In this document: piece after piece, positions 26,757-35,404 of the stretch | How the letters are laid out: the number at the start of each line of letters is the position of its first letter | Numbering within the stretch: position 1 is the stretch's first letter | Origin: Sphingobacteriales bacterium 44-15 | GTDB lineage: Bacteria > Bacteroidota > Bacteroidia > Chitinophagales > Chitinophagaceae | NCBI GenBank assembly: GCA_001899685.1 | Contig: MKWG01000043.1 | Location: 186,001-250,000 of the forward strand | DNA: 64,000 bases | Reading direction: 5' to 3' | Program-made: the position numbers and the translations under genes | Notes under the pieces: generated by a model | Seen by the model: only the letters and a program-made list of their open reading frames with translations | What the model was told of the DNA's origin: nothing | Database searches by the model: none

Positions 26757-28220
26757 TCAATGTCCTCCGGAACGACCTCTGTTGAACAATTCCATATAGT
26801 GTTCTGAATCCGACAAAACACCACCGCTTTCATCATAAAACGATTTATCCAGGTTAAAAATTCCACGCGATGCTTTTGTCCATCCCGCTGCGGGATATGG
26901 ATGGTAACTTTCCATAGTAGTCCAGTCAGCATAGTTCTGCCCACCGTTACTTTCAAGCAAACCTGTGTCAAGACCCGGGAACGGTGCTATCCTCGCCGCC
27001 ACATTTTTATTCCAGTCCACTAAAATAGGATTTACCGTGAGATCTGCACAAAGGCAGGGAATATTATGTGCTTTTGCAGTCTTTATCATACCCAGCGTCA
27101 TGCTCAGGGTCTTGGCTATAGGCTTTAATGCAATGGCGCTATAGCCCATCTGGATGCGCTCTTCAACATTTTTCTGCGTATGAGCGCTTTCATCGGCTGC
27201 TATGCGTAATGGAATATCGCCTACACTTATGCCGGCATCTTCGGGAAAAGGTTCCTCTATGATAGCCACCTGGTCGAAAGCCCCTATCTTCCTGATATAG
27301 TCGATCAGCTTCAGCAGGCTGTCTTTTTTTTCATAGCGACCATTTGCATCAAAATAATACAACAGCCTGCCCTTAGCCGTATTGGCTGTGGAATAATCAC
27401 GCAGCGCTTTGTGGATCATAGAGATCCTTTCCATATCCTTCGACAGCATCTCTGCCTGTGTGCCCGGCTGTCCTAATTTGATCTTTAAGAAAAAATACCC
27501 TTCCTCTGCTATCTGCTTTATTTCGGCAACAGGGTTGCTATAAGATATCAGCGGGATGCCCGCCACCCTGCTGTGGTGATAAGACAAAGCAGGGCGGTAT
27601 TGCTCCGGGATCATTTCATCGAAAGAGATCAGCCCGTTCTCCGCTGCGTACAGCATCCAGGCGGCATTATCAAGGCTTACCAGCGCGTTTAAAACAAAGG
27701 TCATTCTCAGGTCCGGGTTCCCGGTGATCTTTTTTCCGTACTGGTATACTTCTTCCAGTATATGATCCTGCAACGCAACCGGGTCTTCAAATGTTTGTCC
27801 TTTCACTAACTGCAATGCATATTCGGTCAACGCATACATGAGTGTGTTACCTCCGCTTTCAGAATGATGTGTGTATACCTGGGGGTCAGACCATAAAACG
27901 CTTTGGGTGGCTAATCCTACTTTCCTGGCGCCGGATTCCGATTGTAGAAGACTGGCCGTCTGCCATAGCTCTGTTACATAGCCGCCCTTAAATCCGAACG
28001 GGCGGATCAGGGGCTCCCGTTCAAAATTACAGTCAACGGATGTTATCCTGATCTTCTTCATATTCTTCTTGTTTAAAGAGTGCCGGCTGGGTTTGGATCC
28101 TAAATAGGTACCGGGAAAGCCGGCAGCTCCCGTTAAAATCAATGTCTTTAATAAATCTCTTCGTGTAAACAATGCTTCTTTTAATTTAGTGAATGGGCAA
28201 TAGTGAATGGTGAATTTCAC
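26757..28220 (-). CDS. Enolase-superfamily (mandelate racemase/muconate lactonising-like) protein, probable Tat signal
   Basis: The frame encodes a mandelate-racemase/MLE-type protein with the lysine pair K-x-K (Lys246/Lys248), metal ligands Asp291 (YYFDANG), Glu322/323 (IIEEPF) and Asp343 (AADESAH), and the second catalytic Lys366 (ALKP). Numbering is from the GTG at 28220. Such enzymes abstract a proton alpha to a carboxylate to racemise, epimerise or dehydrate acids. The start is unusual: the GTG lies inside an inverted repeat. A TTG at 28170-28172 would give MFTRRDLLKTLILTGAAG, a well-formed Tat signal with AAAGAAG just upstream, and is my preferred start. Another Met near residue 54 would give a cytoplasmic form. 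Confidence 0.78.
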   Translation of the reverse strand: MKFTIHYCPFTKLKEALFTRRDLLKTLILTGAAGFPGTYLGSKPSRHSLNKKNMKKIRITSVDCNFEREPLIRPFGFKGGYVTELWQTASLLQSESGARKVGLATQSVLWSDPQVYTHHSESGGNTLMYALTEYALQLVKGQTFEDPVALQDHILEEVYQYGKKITGNPDLRMTFVLNALVSLDNAAWMLYAAENGLISFDEMIPEQYRPALSYHHSRVAGIPLISYSNPVAEIKQIAEEGYFFLKIKLGQPGTQAEMLSKDMERISMIHKALRDYSTANTAKGRLLYYFDANGRYEKKDSLLKLIDYIRKIGAFDQVAIIEEPFPEDAGISVGDIPLRIAADESAHTQKNVEERIQMGYSAIALKPIAKTLSMTLGMIKTAKAHNIPCLCADLTVNPILVDWNKNVAARIAPFPGLDTGLLESNGGQNYADWTTMESYHPYPAAGWTKASRGIFNLDKSFYDESGGVLSDSEHYMELFNRGRSGGH

Positions 28221-28387
28221 CTCTCACATTTGATGTTTCATGTTTTACGTTTCATGTTTCACCTGTACAGGCGCAAGGCATGCCTTGCGCCTACGATATA
28301 CACGCTGCATGTCTCTCGTCTCACCTCTCACATTTATCATTTCACGCCTCACGTTTGACGTTTCACTATTCACTATTGCCCATTCAC
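28189..28387 (-). repeat. Stop-fused word-repeat block bounded by 26-bp inverted repeats
   Basis: The ends 28189-28214 and 28362-28387 are inverted copies with a single mismatch. Between them are words of the GTGAGAGGTGAGACG / AAACGTGAGGCGTGAAATG kind, then the palindrome at 28269-28292, then ACATGAAACG words. On the transcribed strand the block begins at the TAG stop of the propeller 2 gene, which is part of the word AATAGTGAATGG. It ends inside the 5' end of the enolase-like frame. The whole block could fold into a cruciform or long hairpin. Confidence 0.7.
28269..28292. repeat. Perfect 24-bp palindrome (AGGCGCAAGGCA / TGCCTTGCGCCT)
   Basis: The left 12 bases are exactly complementary to the right 12, with no spacer. 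It sits at the centre of the larger inverted-repeat block. It resembles short REP-like palindromes (GCAAGGCATGCC core) scattered in Bacteroidota chromosomes. Confidence 0.7.
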
Positions 28388-29913
28388 TATTCACCACCCA
28401 AAAGCTTATTAAGCGTATAACAAATAAGATTATTCCCAAGAGGCTTGCCTGCCGGGCTTTTAATATCGCCTAATTTAAGCTCATATATAAAGCCGGGCTT
28501 AAGATCATCAAGGGTTAAGGTAACCTTTTTTCCATCTTCGGCAAGTTGAATACCTGTCACGGCAATATCCCTGAGATCTGCCTGGTTGGCTACATCCACT
28601 CCTTCATTAATATCCTTTTTTTTATATTCATAGCGGTAACGCCTTATCTTATAATTATTGGGATTGGTAGCTGTAGCTAGGTCAACAGGCTGGGTAAACG
28701 TCAAGTCGAAACCTTTGCCGGTAAGCTTCATGGTATGCACTTCCATTGGCTGCTCCCCGGTAAACACAATTCTTTGTATCCCGGATTCCCCTACCCATCC
28801 TCCAAAACCTATCTGCCCTATCCATAAGCTGCCGTCCGGCGCAAATGCCAGCCGGTTATTTCCCACTCTTAATCCATGCCCGTCAATAAAAGGAATGCAG
28901 GCGCCCTGTAATTCCCCTCCTACTTCTTCCAGCATTACACGCAAAATACGGTCCCGGTTCATTTCCCCCACAAATAATTGTCCCGCAAACGGTCCGAATT
29001 TACCCCCGGTTATATCTGTAAGCGGCTGAGACGGGGAATTAGCCATGATGCCCTGGGGAAATTGTACAACAGGAAGGGTCCTTATTTTTTCCAGTTCTTC
29101 CACAGGAACATTAAAAGGATCTTTGTTCTCCCACCCTTTTTGCCACACAAGGCTAGCAGGATGTCCATAAAAATGATGCTCATGCACATCATACAGCGCG
29201 CTGGTGGGCACCCAGTCACTTTGATTATCCGTTACAAATAAATGCCCGTCGGGACTGTACCCTATACCATTGGGCGACCTGAACCCTGAGGCAAAAGGAT
29301 GCAGTTTGCCGTCAGTAGTAAGCTCCATTACCCATCCCCGGTAAGGCACTACCGAAAACATCTCCTTATGCCCGTCTATACCATCTCTACCCAGTTTGTT
29401 GAACCTGCCCCTGACAACAGACCTGATCCCGTTCGCCGACGAAGCCGTATTCAGCGCTATATACAGGTTGCCGCCTTTATCTTTTACAGGACCATAGTTG
29501 AATTCATGATAGTTCCCCGACATTCCAAAATCATTAGTAGCACTCTCATATACATCGGCATTCCCATCCCCGTTAGTATCCTTTATCCGTGTCAGCTCTG
29601 AAAGCTGCATTACAAGCACCTCGGAATTGCTCATGGCAAGAATGCCTAACGGCAACTGCAATCCTCTTGCAAACATCTTCCATTCCCCTGTGTGTAAATT
29701 ATAAGTCATGACTTCTCCCCGCATGAAACAGGCGACAAGACGCCCGTCCGGCAGAAAATCTATTCCCCCGGTTTGGGCAGTTAAACCTGCAGGCATCTTA
29801 ATAGTATCCACACGGTAGGAGTCCTTAAACGCATTTTGAGCCGGAAGAGACAAACAGGATAATGAAAAAAGCAAGAAAGCACCCAACATTTTATTTAGTC
29901 TCCTACTGTTCAT
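28387..29913 (-). CDS. Exported beta-propeller dehydrogenase-like protein (propeller 2)
   Basis: The 508-residue paralogue of propeller 1 shares MPAGLTAQTGGIDFLPDGRL, RIKDTNGDGNADVYE, FRSPNGIGYSPDGHL and a C-terminal FDLTFTQPVDLATA domain. It differs at the N-terminus: an SPI-type signal (LSLPAQ-N) instead of a lipobox, so it should be soluble in the periplasm. No haem or PQQ-anchoring signature is evident. It lies in the middle of module 2 between the degenerate amidohydrolase and the enolase-like gene. It probably acts on the same or a related compound as propeller 1; the duplication is visible at protein level throughout. Confidence 0.82.
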   Translation of the reverse strand: MNSRRLNKMLGAFLLFSLSCLSLPAQNAFKDSYRVDTIKMPAGLTAQTGGIDFLPDGRLVACFMRGEVMTYNLHTGEWKMFARGLQLPLGILAMSNSEVLVMQLSELTRIKDTNGDGNADVYESATNDFGMSGNYHEFNYGPVKDKGGNLYIALNTASSANGIRSVVRGRFNKLGRDGIDGHKEMFSVVPYRGWVMELTTDGKLHPFASGFRSPNGIGYSPDGHLFVTDNQSDWVPTSALYDVHEHHFYGHPASLVWQKGWENKDPFNVPVEELEKIRTLPVVQFPQGIMANSPSQPLTDITGGKFGPFAGQLFVGEMNRDRILRVMLEEVGGELQGACIPFIDGHGLRVGNNRLAFAPDGSLWIGQIGFGGWVGESGIQRIVFTGEQPMEVHTMKLTGKGFDLTFTQPVDLATATNPNNYKIRRYRYEYKKKDINEGVDVANQADLRDIAVTGIQLAEDGKKVTLTLDDLKPGFIYELKLGDIKSPAGKPLGNNLICYTLNKLLGGE

Positions 29914-30006
29914 TACATTTCTTTTTTATAATTCTACCAAAATATCACTTCCGGAAGCAGTTATTTCGCGTGAAATCTTCGTCCATCTTCACAGTTAAAA
30001 AATAAG

Positions 30007-30834
30007 TCAGCCAAGCCCACACCCCGATCTTTTCAGTATATTATTATAGTTATCAAAAAATATTTTTCTCTTCTGTATTTCTGTTAATCCTGAAGCCAGT
30101 ACTTTCCCCACGCCCTGGTAAAAAGAGCTGTCGCATCCAAAGAACACCCTGTCTTCCCCCAGGTTTTCAACAGCAAAATCAACCATGTTTTCATCATTAT
30201 TACTCCCCCCGGTATCTACATAAATGTTAGGATAGCCCCTGAATGATTTACAGGCATATTCCCAATCGCCGCCACCACCGATATGCGCATACTGGAACAT
30301 CGCTTCGGGATATCGTTTTGCTATGTCCATAAAATCTTCCGGCACAGATATGGCAGGCGTATTATCAACATCGTACTTCATTCTGTATCCTCCAACCCCT
30401 AACTGGCTCTCACCATGCACATGGATGATCATCTTATAGTGTATAAACTGCTCTATAACGGGATAGACCACGGGATCATTAATTTTAAACTGGTTATACA
30501 ACTTCATACCGGTCATCCCTTCGCCAGTACACCGTTTTATTTCTTCGAGGGATTCTTTCAGGTAAGCCGGATGTAAAGTGAGCTGCCCTGCCAGGCGATG
30601 CGGGTACCGTTTGACGGCAAGGATCACCAGATCATTATATGCCTTGAATTCCACGGGCGTTTTTCCCATCTGCTTTGCAACGGGCACGGAAAGTATAAGC
30701 CGCTCTATCCCCAGTCTGTCGGCATAGGCTATCTGCCCTGCCGCTAATTTATCATCAGCATAGGCATTGCCATAAGCATCTATTTTCCGGTATTTCATGA
30801 CATCCTTCATGACATCATATGTTGAATCAGGCAT
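30007..30834 (-). CDS. Degenerate amidohydrolase-2 paralogue without Tat signal (A3)
   Basis: The 275-residue protein is a paralogue of A2 and A1 over its whole length (YRKIDAYGNAY, IKRCTGEGMTGMKLYNQFKINDP, QYAHIGGGGDWEYACKS, FFGCDSSFYQGVGKVLASGLTEIQKRKIFFDNYNN). The HxH pair of A2 (His64, His66) is replaced by Tyr21 and Asn23. The Tat signal and about 40 N-terminal residues are missing. The downstream His and Asp motifs remain. It is probably a non-catalytic subunit, an enzyme with changed metal use, or a decaying copy. Confidence 0.75.
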   Translation of the reverse strand: MPDSTYDVMKDVMKYRKIDAYGNAYADDKLAAGQIAYADRLGIERLILSVPVAKQMGKTPVEFKAYNDLVILAVKRYPHRLAGQLTLHPAYLKESLEEIKRCTGEGMTGMKLYNQFKINDPVVYPVIEQFIHYKMIIHVHGESQLGVGGYRMKYDVDNTPAISVPEDFMDIAKRYPEAMFQYAHIGGGGDWEYACKSFRGYPNIYVDTGGSNNDENMVDFAVENLGEDRVFFGCDSSFYQGVGKVLASGLTEIQKRKIFFDNYNNILKRSGCGLG

Positions 30835-30844
30835 ACTGTTGTAA

Positions 30845-30956
30845 TATAGGGTGTAAGGTGTGAGGCATAGGGTATAGGGCTTAAATACAGTTTTTCTCCA
30901 TCCGCAACTGCTGTAAAGTAATGGGCCCTCATACCTTACACCTTACTCCCTATACC
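30845..30956 (-). repeat. Stop-fused word-repeat hairpin after cupredoxin 2
   Basis: The TAA stop of cup2 is part of the word AAGTAAGGTATAGGGAGTAAGG. After GTGTAAGGTATGAGGGCCC and a roughly 45-nt middle, complementary words return (GCCCTATACCCTATGCCTCA, CACCTTACACCCTATA). The mRNA end can fold back on itself. The vocabulary (TAAGG, TATAGGG) is shared with the tail after fecR3. Confidence 0.7.
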
Positions 30957-32120
30957 TTACTTCTTTTTATACGCCAAATAATAACTCGTCATAGTTATAG
31001 TAAATGCCCTGGCTTCGGCAGGCGACAGTTCCAGCTTCCCGTCTTTCCATCTGCCGGCGGAGAACTCATACTCAATAGCATCTTCTTCCGGGTTAGCAAA
31101 AAACCACACTGCCTGCATTGCCTCCGGGATTCGAAAACTGCGCACCAGACCATTACCATCTGCCTTTTCCCGGATCATCTCGTATATATCCATCCCGTTG
31201 AGTGTATAGTGGAATTCAGGATATTCGTCAACGAGGCGATAACCCTTGTACTGAACATCGGTGGGCACTATCGCTTTTTCTCCCAGTCTGATGGGGAAAT
31301 CTGTATGGTCTCTGAAAAAAACATCACCGAGGATCTCTGCCGAAGCATTAAAATGCCCTTTCCAAAGATCCGACATATCCAGGAAGTCCCCCTTCCACGC
31401 AAGACCCAGTCGGCAGGCTTCATCATCCCAGCAATAGGAAAGCTGCTGGGGAAGCCGCACAGCAATGGCAGCCGGACTTACCCCGTCAATAAAAGCGTGA
31501 TAGAGATAAGGAGGATTCAGGGTATATGGATGCGGGCTTTCTTCCATCTGGTGATTGCCGGCATGCATCTCTTTTTTTACCTGGCTTTTATCATTCTTGT
31601 TTTTTGTGTCTTCCTGCCTGCGCGAGTCGGGAATGTTTATATCTTTTTTAATATCCGGCATATTTCCTTCCTGCATCACATACATCGCCCCATACATTAC
31701 AAAACCATGTCCCGGGAAGGTGCATACATAGGGATAAATACCTGGTTTGACAGGAGCCGTAAATGTAACCGATTTACTCTGCCCGGGAGAAATCAAAGGA
31801 ATAGACCACAGGACGGCGCTGATCTTCGGGATATAATTCATCTGCGGTCCCTTTTCTGCCAGTTGCATCGCAGCATTCACCACTTCCAAACGGGTTCCTG
31901 GTTTTACAATAAGAAGGTTGTGCGCCATATCACTCACATTATTCAATGTTATCTTTACCTTCTCACCGGGCTTTACTTTAAACCTTACCACATCATACTG
32001 CAGGCTGGTAAGCGTTTTTATAACTACAGGAGCAGGAATATTTTTTGCAGCTTGCGCTCGTAACCCCGGAGTACATAATAATACCAAAAACAGTAAAAAC
32101 AGATCTCTACATTGGAGCAT
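30957..32120 (-). CDS. Exported cupredoxin with extra C-terminal domain (cup2)
   Basis: The 387-residue protein has a signal peptide (about 1-24) and a type-1 copper domain with ligands His67, Cys133, His138 and Met142, the same positions as in cup1. A C-terminal domain (about 210-387; RLPQQLSYCWDDEACRLGLAW, FRIPEAMQAVWFF) follows. The linker differs: a Lys-rich stretch near 160-180 here versus an Asp/His-rich one in cup1. Probably a periplasmic electron carrier or copper-dependent partner of the propeller proteins. It follows the B2 amidohydrolase gene by 24 bp. Confidence 0.85.
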   Translation of the reverse strand: MLQCRDLFLLFLVLLCTPGLRAQAAKNIPAPVVIKTLTSLQYDVVRFKVKPGEKVKITLNNVSDMAHNLLIVKPGTRLEVVNAAMQLAEKGPQMNYIPKISAVLWSIPLISPGQSKSVTFTAPVKPGIYPYVCTFPGHGFVMYGAMYVMQEGNMPDIKKDINIPDSRRQEDTKNKNDKSQVKKEMHAGNHQMEESPHPYTLNPPYLYHAFIDGVSPAAIAVRLPQQLSYCWDDEACRLGLAWKGDFLDMSDLWKGHFNASAEILGDVFFRDHTDFPIRLGEKAIVPTDVQYKGYRLVDEYPEFHYTLNGMDIYEMIREKADGNGLVRSFRIPEAMQAVWFFANPEEDAIEYEFSAGRWKDGKLELSPAEARAFTITMTSYYLAYKKK

Positions 32121-32144
32121 ACTTTCTTAGGGTTTAATATTCAG

Positions 32145-32951
32145 CTATAATCCAAGAAATTTCTTTGCGTTACCCGACCGTAATAATTCTTTGGTAGCGG
32201 CGTCGGCTTCATTCTCTCTCAGGGCCTCTATGCGCAACATGCCTGTGAGGTAATCCAGTATCGGCGAATGCGTGCCAAATGCAAAACGCTCTTTGCCCTG
32301 TGTTTTCAAAAGGCTTCCCATATCTGTGAGGGTTCTTCCGGAAGTATCCATCAGTACATTGGCCTTATTGAACAAAGCAGCATCTGCTTCATTAAGCTGC
32401 ATGCTGTTGGTCACATTCAGTATCATATATCTGGCATCAGGAACTTCTTTGATGATGGGAAAAATATTTTTTAAGGTCCATTCCGGCCTGGGGGTATAGG
32501 CTACATAATCAATATCCATCCAGGAACGCTGGCGGCTGTCTACCATTTTGTAATTAAAAGCCACCGGTAAATTCATATCCCGTGCTTTCTTTACCAATTC
32601 AATAAGCGAAGGATCGTTTATTTCGTAATCATGGTATTTAGGATATACCCGAATGCCTTTCATTCCAAATTTTCTCACACACTCTTCCAGATCATATTGC
32701 CATCCTGCATAGATCGGGTTGATCACGGCAAAGGGCACAAAACGATCCCTGTAGCGCTTTGAAGCTTTGATCTCTTCATAAAGCTCTTTGTTAGCCGATT
32801 GGGTATTCTTATAAAATATCCCGTTAAGGTTGCTGATCAATGAAACATCTACTCCGAATCTGTCCATCCGCTGCCCAAGCGCCTCGCAGGTATTGTATTT
32901 TAGCTGCATGAACGGCCAGTGACCTACATACGCATTAATATCAATCAACAT
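32145..32951 (-). CDS. Amidohydrolase-2-like protein without signal peptide (B2)
   Basis: The 268-residue paralogue of B1 carries MLIDINAYVGHWPFMQLKYN at the start, KGIRVYPKYHDYEI in the middle and FAFGTHSPILDYLTGMLRIE near the end. Like B1 it has no HxH at strand 1. It keeps a His in FGTHSPILDY where B1 has Gln. It overlaps the Tat-exported A2 gene by 11 nt, exactly as in the first pair. Function is unknown; the conserved overlap argues for a heteromeric complex with A2. Confidence 0.8.
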   Translation of the reverse strand: MLIDINAYVGHWPFMQLKYNTCEALGQRMDRFGVDVSLISNLNGIFYKNTQSANKELYEEIKASKRYRDRFVPFAVINPIYAGWQYDLEECVRKFGMKGIRVYPKYHDYEINDPSLIELVKKARDMNLPVAFNYKMVDSRQRSWMDIDYVAYTPRPEWTLKNIFPIIKEVPDARYMILNVTNSMQLNEADAALFNKANVLMDTSGRTLTDMGSLLKTQGKERFAFGTHSPILDYLTGMLRIEALRENEADAATKELLRSGNAKKFLGL

Positions 32952-33897
32952 TTCTTCCTCCTTTTTTTAGTAGATTATTGTAATTGTCAAAAAAGACTTT
33001 TTTCTTTTGTGCTTCCGTCAGGTTTGACGCCAATATCTTGCCGATGCTTTGATGATAACTGTTGTCGGAAGCAAAGAACAGCCTGTCTTCTCCCAACAGC
33101 TCCACCGCAAAGTCAATCATGTTCTCTGCGTTATTGCTGCCTGATGTATCTACATATACGTTAGGGCTGTGCTGTAATGTTTTGCACATATATTCCCAGT
33201 CTCCCCCGCCTCCTATATGAGCGTACTGGAATATGCCTTCGGGATATCTTCTTGCAATATCCACAAAATCTTCCGGGATAGAAGTATTAGGCTCCTTGTA
33301 TCCGTTGTATTTCATGCGGTATCCTCCTACTCCAAGCTGGCACTCGGCATGTGAAAAAATGATCATCTTCAGCTCAATGAGTTTTTCAATGATGGGATAG
33401 TACAACGGGTCATTGATCTTTACCTGGTAATACAATTCTCCCGGACCGATCATCCCTGCATCAGTACAGCGTTTGATCTCTTCCAGCGATTCCTTTTTAT
33501 AAGCAGGGTTCAGCACGAATCCTCCCAGCAGGTGGTCAGGATATTTTTTGATCGCTTTTATGGTCAGGTCATTATATTCCCTGAACTGCTCCGGCGTACC
33601 CGGCATGATGCTGAGATATCTCGAGATCACCTGCTTTTCTATGCCCAGCCTTTCCCCGAAATCCAATTGCTCCCGGGGGCTGTTATCTGCAAAATAAATG
33701 TGGGCGTGGGCATCTATCTTCCGGTATTTCATTACTTCCCTCATCAGGTCATACTTCTCCGGCTTAGAGGAAAGGGCTTCTTCCTGTTTCGCTGTCAGCC
33801 TGCCCGGTGCAGACAGTCCTTTTAAGTGGCTCCCTGCTAAAATCCCTGCCGCACCGGCAAAGCTCCGGCTAACAAATTTTCTTCGATCAATGTTCAT
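32941..33897 (-). CDS. Tat-exported amidohydrolase-2 family protein (A2)
   Basis: The 318-residue protein has a twin-arginine signal (DRRKFV, residues 4-9). The barrel opens with KIDAHAHIYF (His64, His66) and has SHAECQ, YAHIGGGGDWEYMCK and FASDNSYHQSIGK motifs for the other ligands. It is closely related to A3 and more distantly to A1. It is the first enzyme gene after DegT2 in module 2. Reaction unknown; families of this type include decarboxylases, lactonases and ring hydrolases. Confidence 0.85.
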   Translation of the reverse strand: MNIDRRKFVSRSFAGAAGILAGSHLKGLSAPGRLTAKQEEALSSKPEKYDLMREVMKYRKIDAHAHIYFADNSPREQLDFGERLGIEKQVISRYLSIMPGTPEQFREYNDLTIKAIKKYPDHLLGGFVLNPAYKKESLEEIKRCTDAGMIGPGELYYQVKINDPLYYPIIEKLIELKMIIFSHAECQLGVGGYRMKYNGYKEPNTSIPEDFVDIARRYPEGIFQYAHIGGGGDWEYMCKTLQHSPNVYVDTSGSNNAENMIDFAVELLGEDRLFFASDNSYHQSIGKILASNLTEAQKKKVFFDNYNNLLKKGGRNVD

Positions 33898-33920
33898 GGG
33901 CGAGTTATCAGAATATTATT

Positions 33921-33990
33921 AGTGAAATGTAAAACGTGAGTAGTGAAACGTGAGAGGTGAACTTTCACGTCTGACCTCTCACATCTCACG
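33921..33990 (-). repeat. Word-repeat hairpin between DegT2 and A2
   Basis: On the minus strand CGTGAGATGTGAGAGGTCAG and ACGTGAAAG are followed directly by TTCACCTCTCACGTTTCACT and ACTCACG, so the two halves pair imperfectly. It uses the same words as the stop-fused tails but starts about 34 nt after the DegT2 stop. Confidence 0.6.
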
Positions 33991-34024
33991 ATAATATACA
34001 GATATAATTGATTTAACACTGGCA

Positions 34025-35389
34025 TTATAAAGTCTTCAGCTGTTCCCTGTTTTCATACACTTTCATGATAGCGTTGATGATATTATCCATTTCATCCCGG
34101 CCCGCCAGCAATGCGCCTGAACCTGCGAAAGAGACCATCGTTTCATCGGATATTCTATCACAATTAGGCAGGTGCATCCCCGCTTTATATTCCTTTAATC
34201 TCGCCGGCGAATACATCGCTTTATAACTCTTCAATCCTAATATATGATCTACCCATGGCTCACGATGTAATCCTGTTTTGATATATGCTCCCAGACCTAC
34301 CCCTTCTGCCGCTACTGCCTTCAGGAATCTGGCACGCTCCACGCCCCAGTGCTCTTTATGATAAGTCATACCATAATGATAATACGCTCCGCTTTCGGTG
34401 CCGGGGTAATGCCTTTGAGGCACCAGCGCCGCAAATCCTTTTAACTTTGAAGTGAGATAATCGGCATTGGCATTGCGGGTCTCAAACCGCTCCCTGACAC
34501 CGGGAAGCTGCCCTGTTAGAATAGCCCCTTCAAACTCATTCATCCGGTATTTGGGACCTATCGTAGTATTACTTCCTTTGCGGGTGGTGCCATGGTTTTG
34601 CACCGTATAGCATTGATCCATCAGTGCCTCATCATTCCCTACCACTGCACCGCCCTCACCGCAGGCTATCGGCTTGCTGGCCTGAAAGCTGAAGCAGCCA
34701 AGATCACCTATCGTACCCAGCCCCTTGCCCCGGTAACGCGCCAAAGGACCCTGGCAGGCATCTTCTATCACTTTTAAGTTATGCTTCGCAGCTATTGACA
34801 TGATCCGCTCCATATTAGCCGCTACACCAAAAATATGTACCGGCATAATGGCTTTGGTATTCTTATTAATGCTTTTTTCCACCTTGTCAGGATCCAACTG
34901 GTAAGTGTCTGGTTCCACATCCACCAATACCGGGAGCGCACGGCTCGTGAGGATGGACGAGATCGTACCCATATCAGTATAAGGTGAAGTAATTACTTCA
35001 TCACCCGGTCCTATGCCCAGGGCTTCCACGCAGGTACTTAATGCCTGCGTACCTGAACCTGTACCTACACTATATTTAGCGCCTATTAAGGCTGCAAAGG
35101 ATTCTTCAAACGTAGGCACCGTGCCATGAGGCGACTGTATCCTGCTCCATACCCGGCTGCGCGTGGTCTTTACGATGGCGTCTACCATCTGCTCGTCAAC
35201 ATAGGGCCATGGCGGCCCTATAGGTCCTGAAGGGCGTACCGGAGCGCCGCCCAAAAGCGCTAATTTATTATGACGCTTATGCAGCAGCGTCAGCCCTGAA
35301 GACGCAAACGGGCTGCTTACCGCTGTGGTGATCGCCGCTGTAGTAGCAGTAGCCAGGAACTTGCGCCGCGTAAATCCTTTCTTTTTCAT
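34025..35389 (-). CDS. Tat-exported DegT/DnrJ/EryC1/StrS-family PLP aminotransferase-like protein (copy 2)
   Basis: From the ATG at 35387-35389 the 454-residue protein starts MKKKGFTRRKFLATATT, a Tat signal. A longer frame reaching 35431 would start in word-repeat sequence and is rejected. PLP-site residues: GSGTQA (111-116), Asp210 in IEDACQ and Lys239 in SFQASKPIACGEGG. It carries LALLGGAPVRPSGPIGPPWP, a stretch also present in copy 3, with which it is near-identical over long blocks. It lies between susD2 and the A2/B2 amidohydrolases. A keto-sugar or keto-cyclitol would be the family-typical substrate; export is predicted from the signal only. Confidence 0.87.
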   Translation of the reverse strand: MKKKGFTRRKFLATATTAAITTAVSSPFASSGLTLLHKRHNKLALLGGAPVRPSGPIGPPWPYVDEQMVDAIVKTTRSRVWSRIQSPHGTVPTFEESFAALIGAKYSVGTGSGTQALSTCVEALGIGPGDEVITSPYTDMGTISSILTSRALPVLVDVEPDTYQLDPDKVEKSINKNTKAIMPVHIFGVAANMERIMSIAAKHNLKVIEDACQGPLARYRGKGLGTIGDLGCFSFQASKPIACGEGGAVVGNDEALMDQCYTVQNHGTTRKGSNTTIGPKYRMNEFEGAILTGQLPGVRERFETRNANADYLTSKLKGFAALVPQRHYPGTESGAYYHYGMTYHKEHWGVERARFLKAVAAEGVGLGAYIKTGLHREPWVDHILGLKSYKAMYSPARLKEYKAGMHLPNCDRISDETMVSFAGSGALLAGRDEMDNIINAIMKVYENREQLKTL

Positions 35390-35404
35390 TATTGTGAATT
35401 TTAA

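Noticed and set aside
30921-32063. 380-codon plus-strand frame opposite the second cupredoxin gene
   Set aside because: Long but antisense to a gene with exact copper-site motifs; its translation is His/Phe/Ile-rich without family features, as expected for the complement of a coding region.
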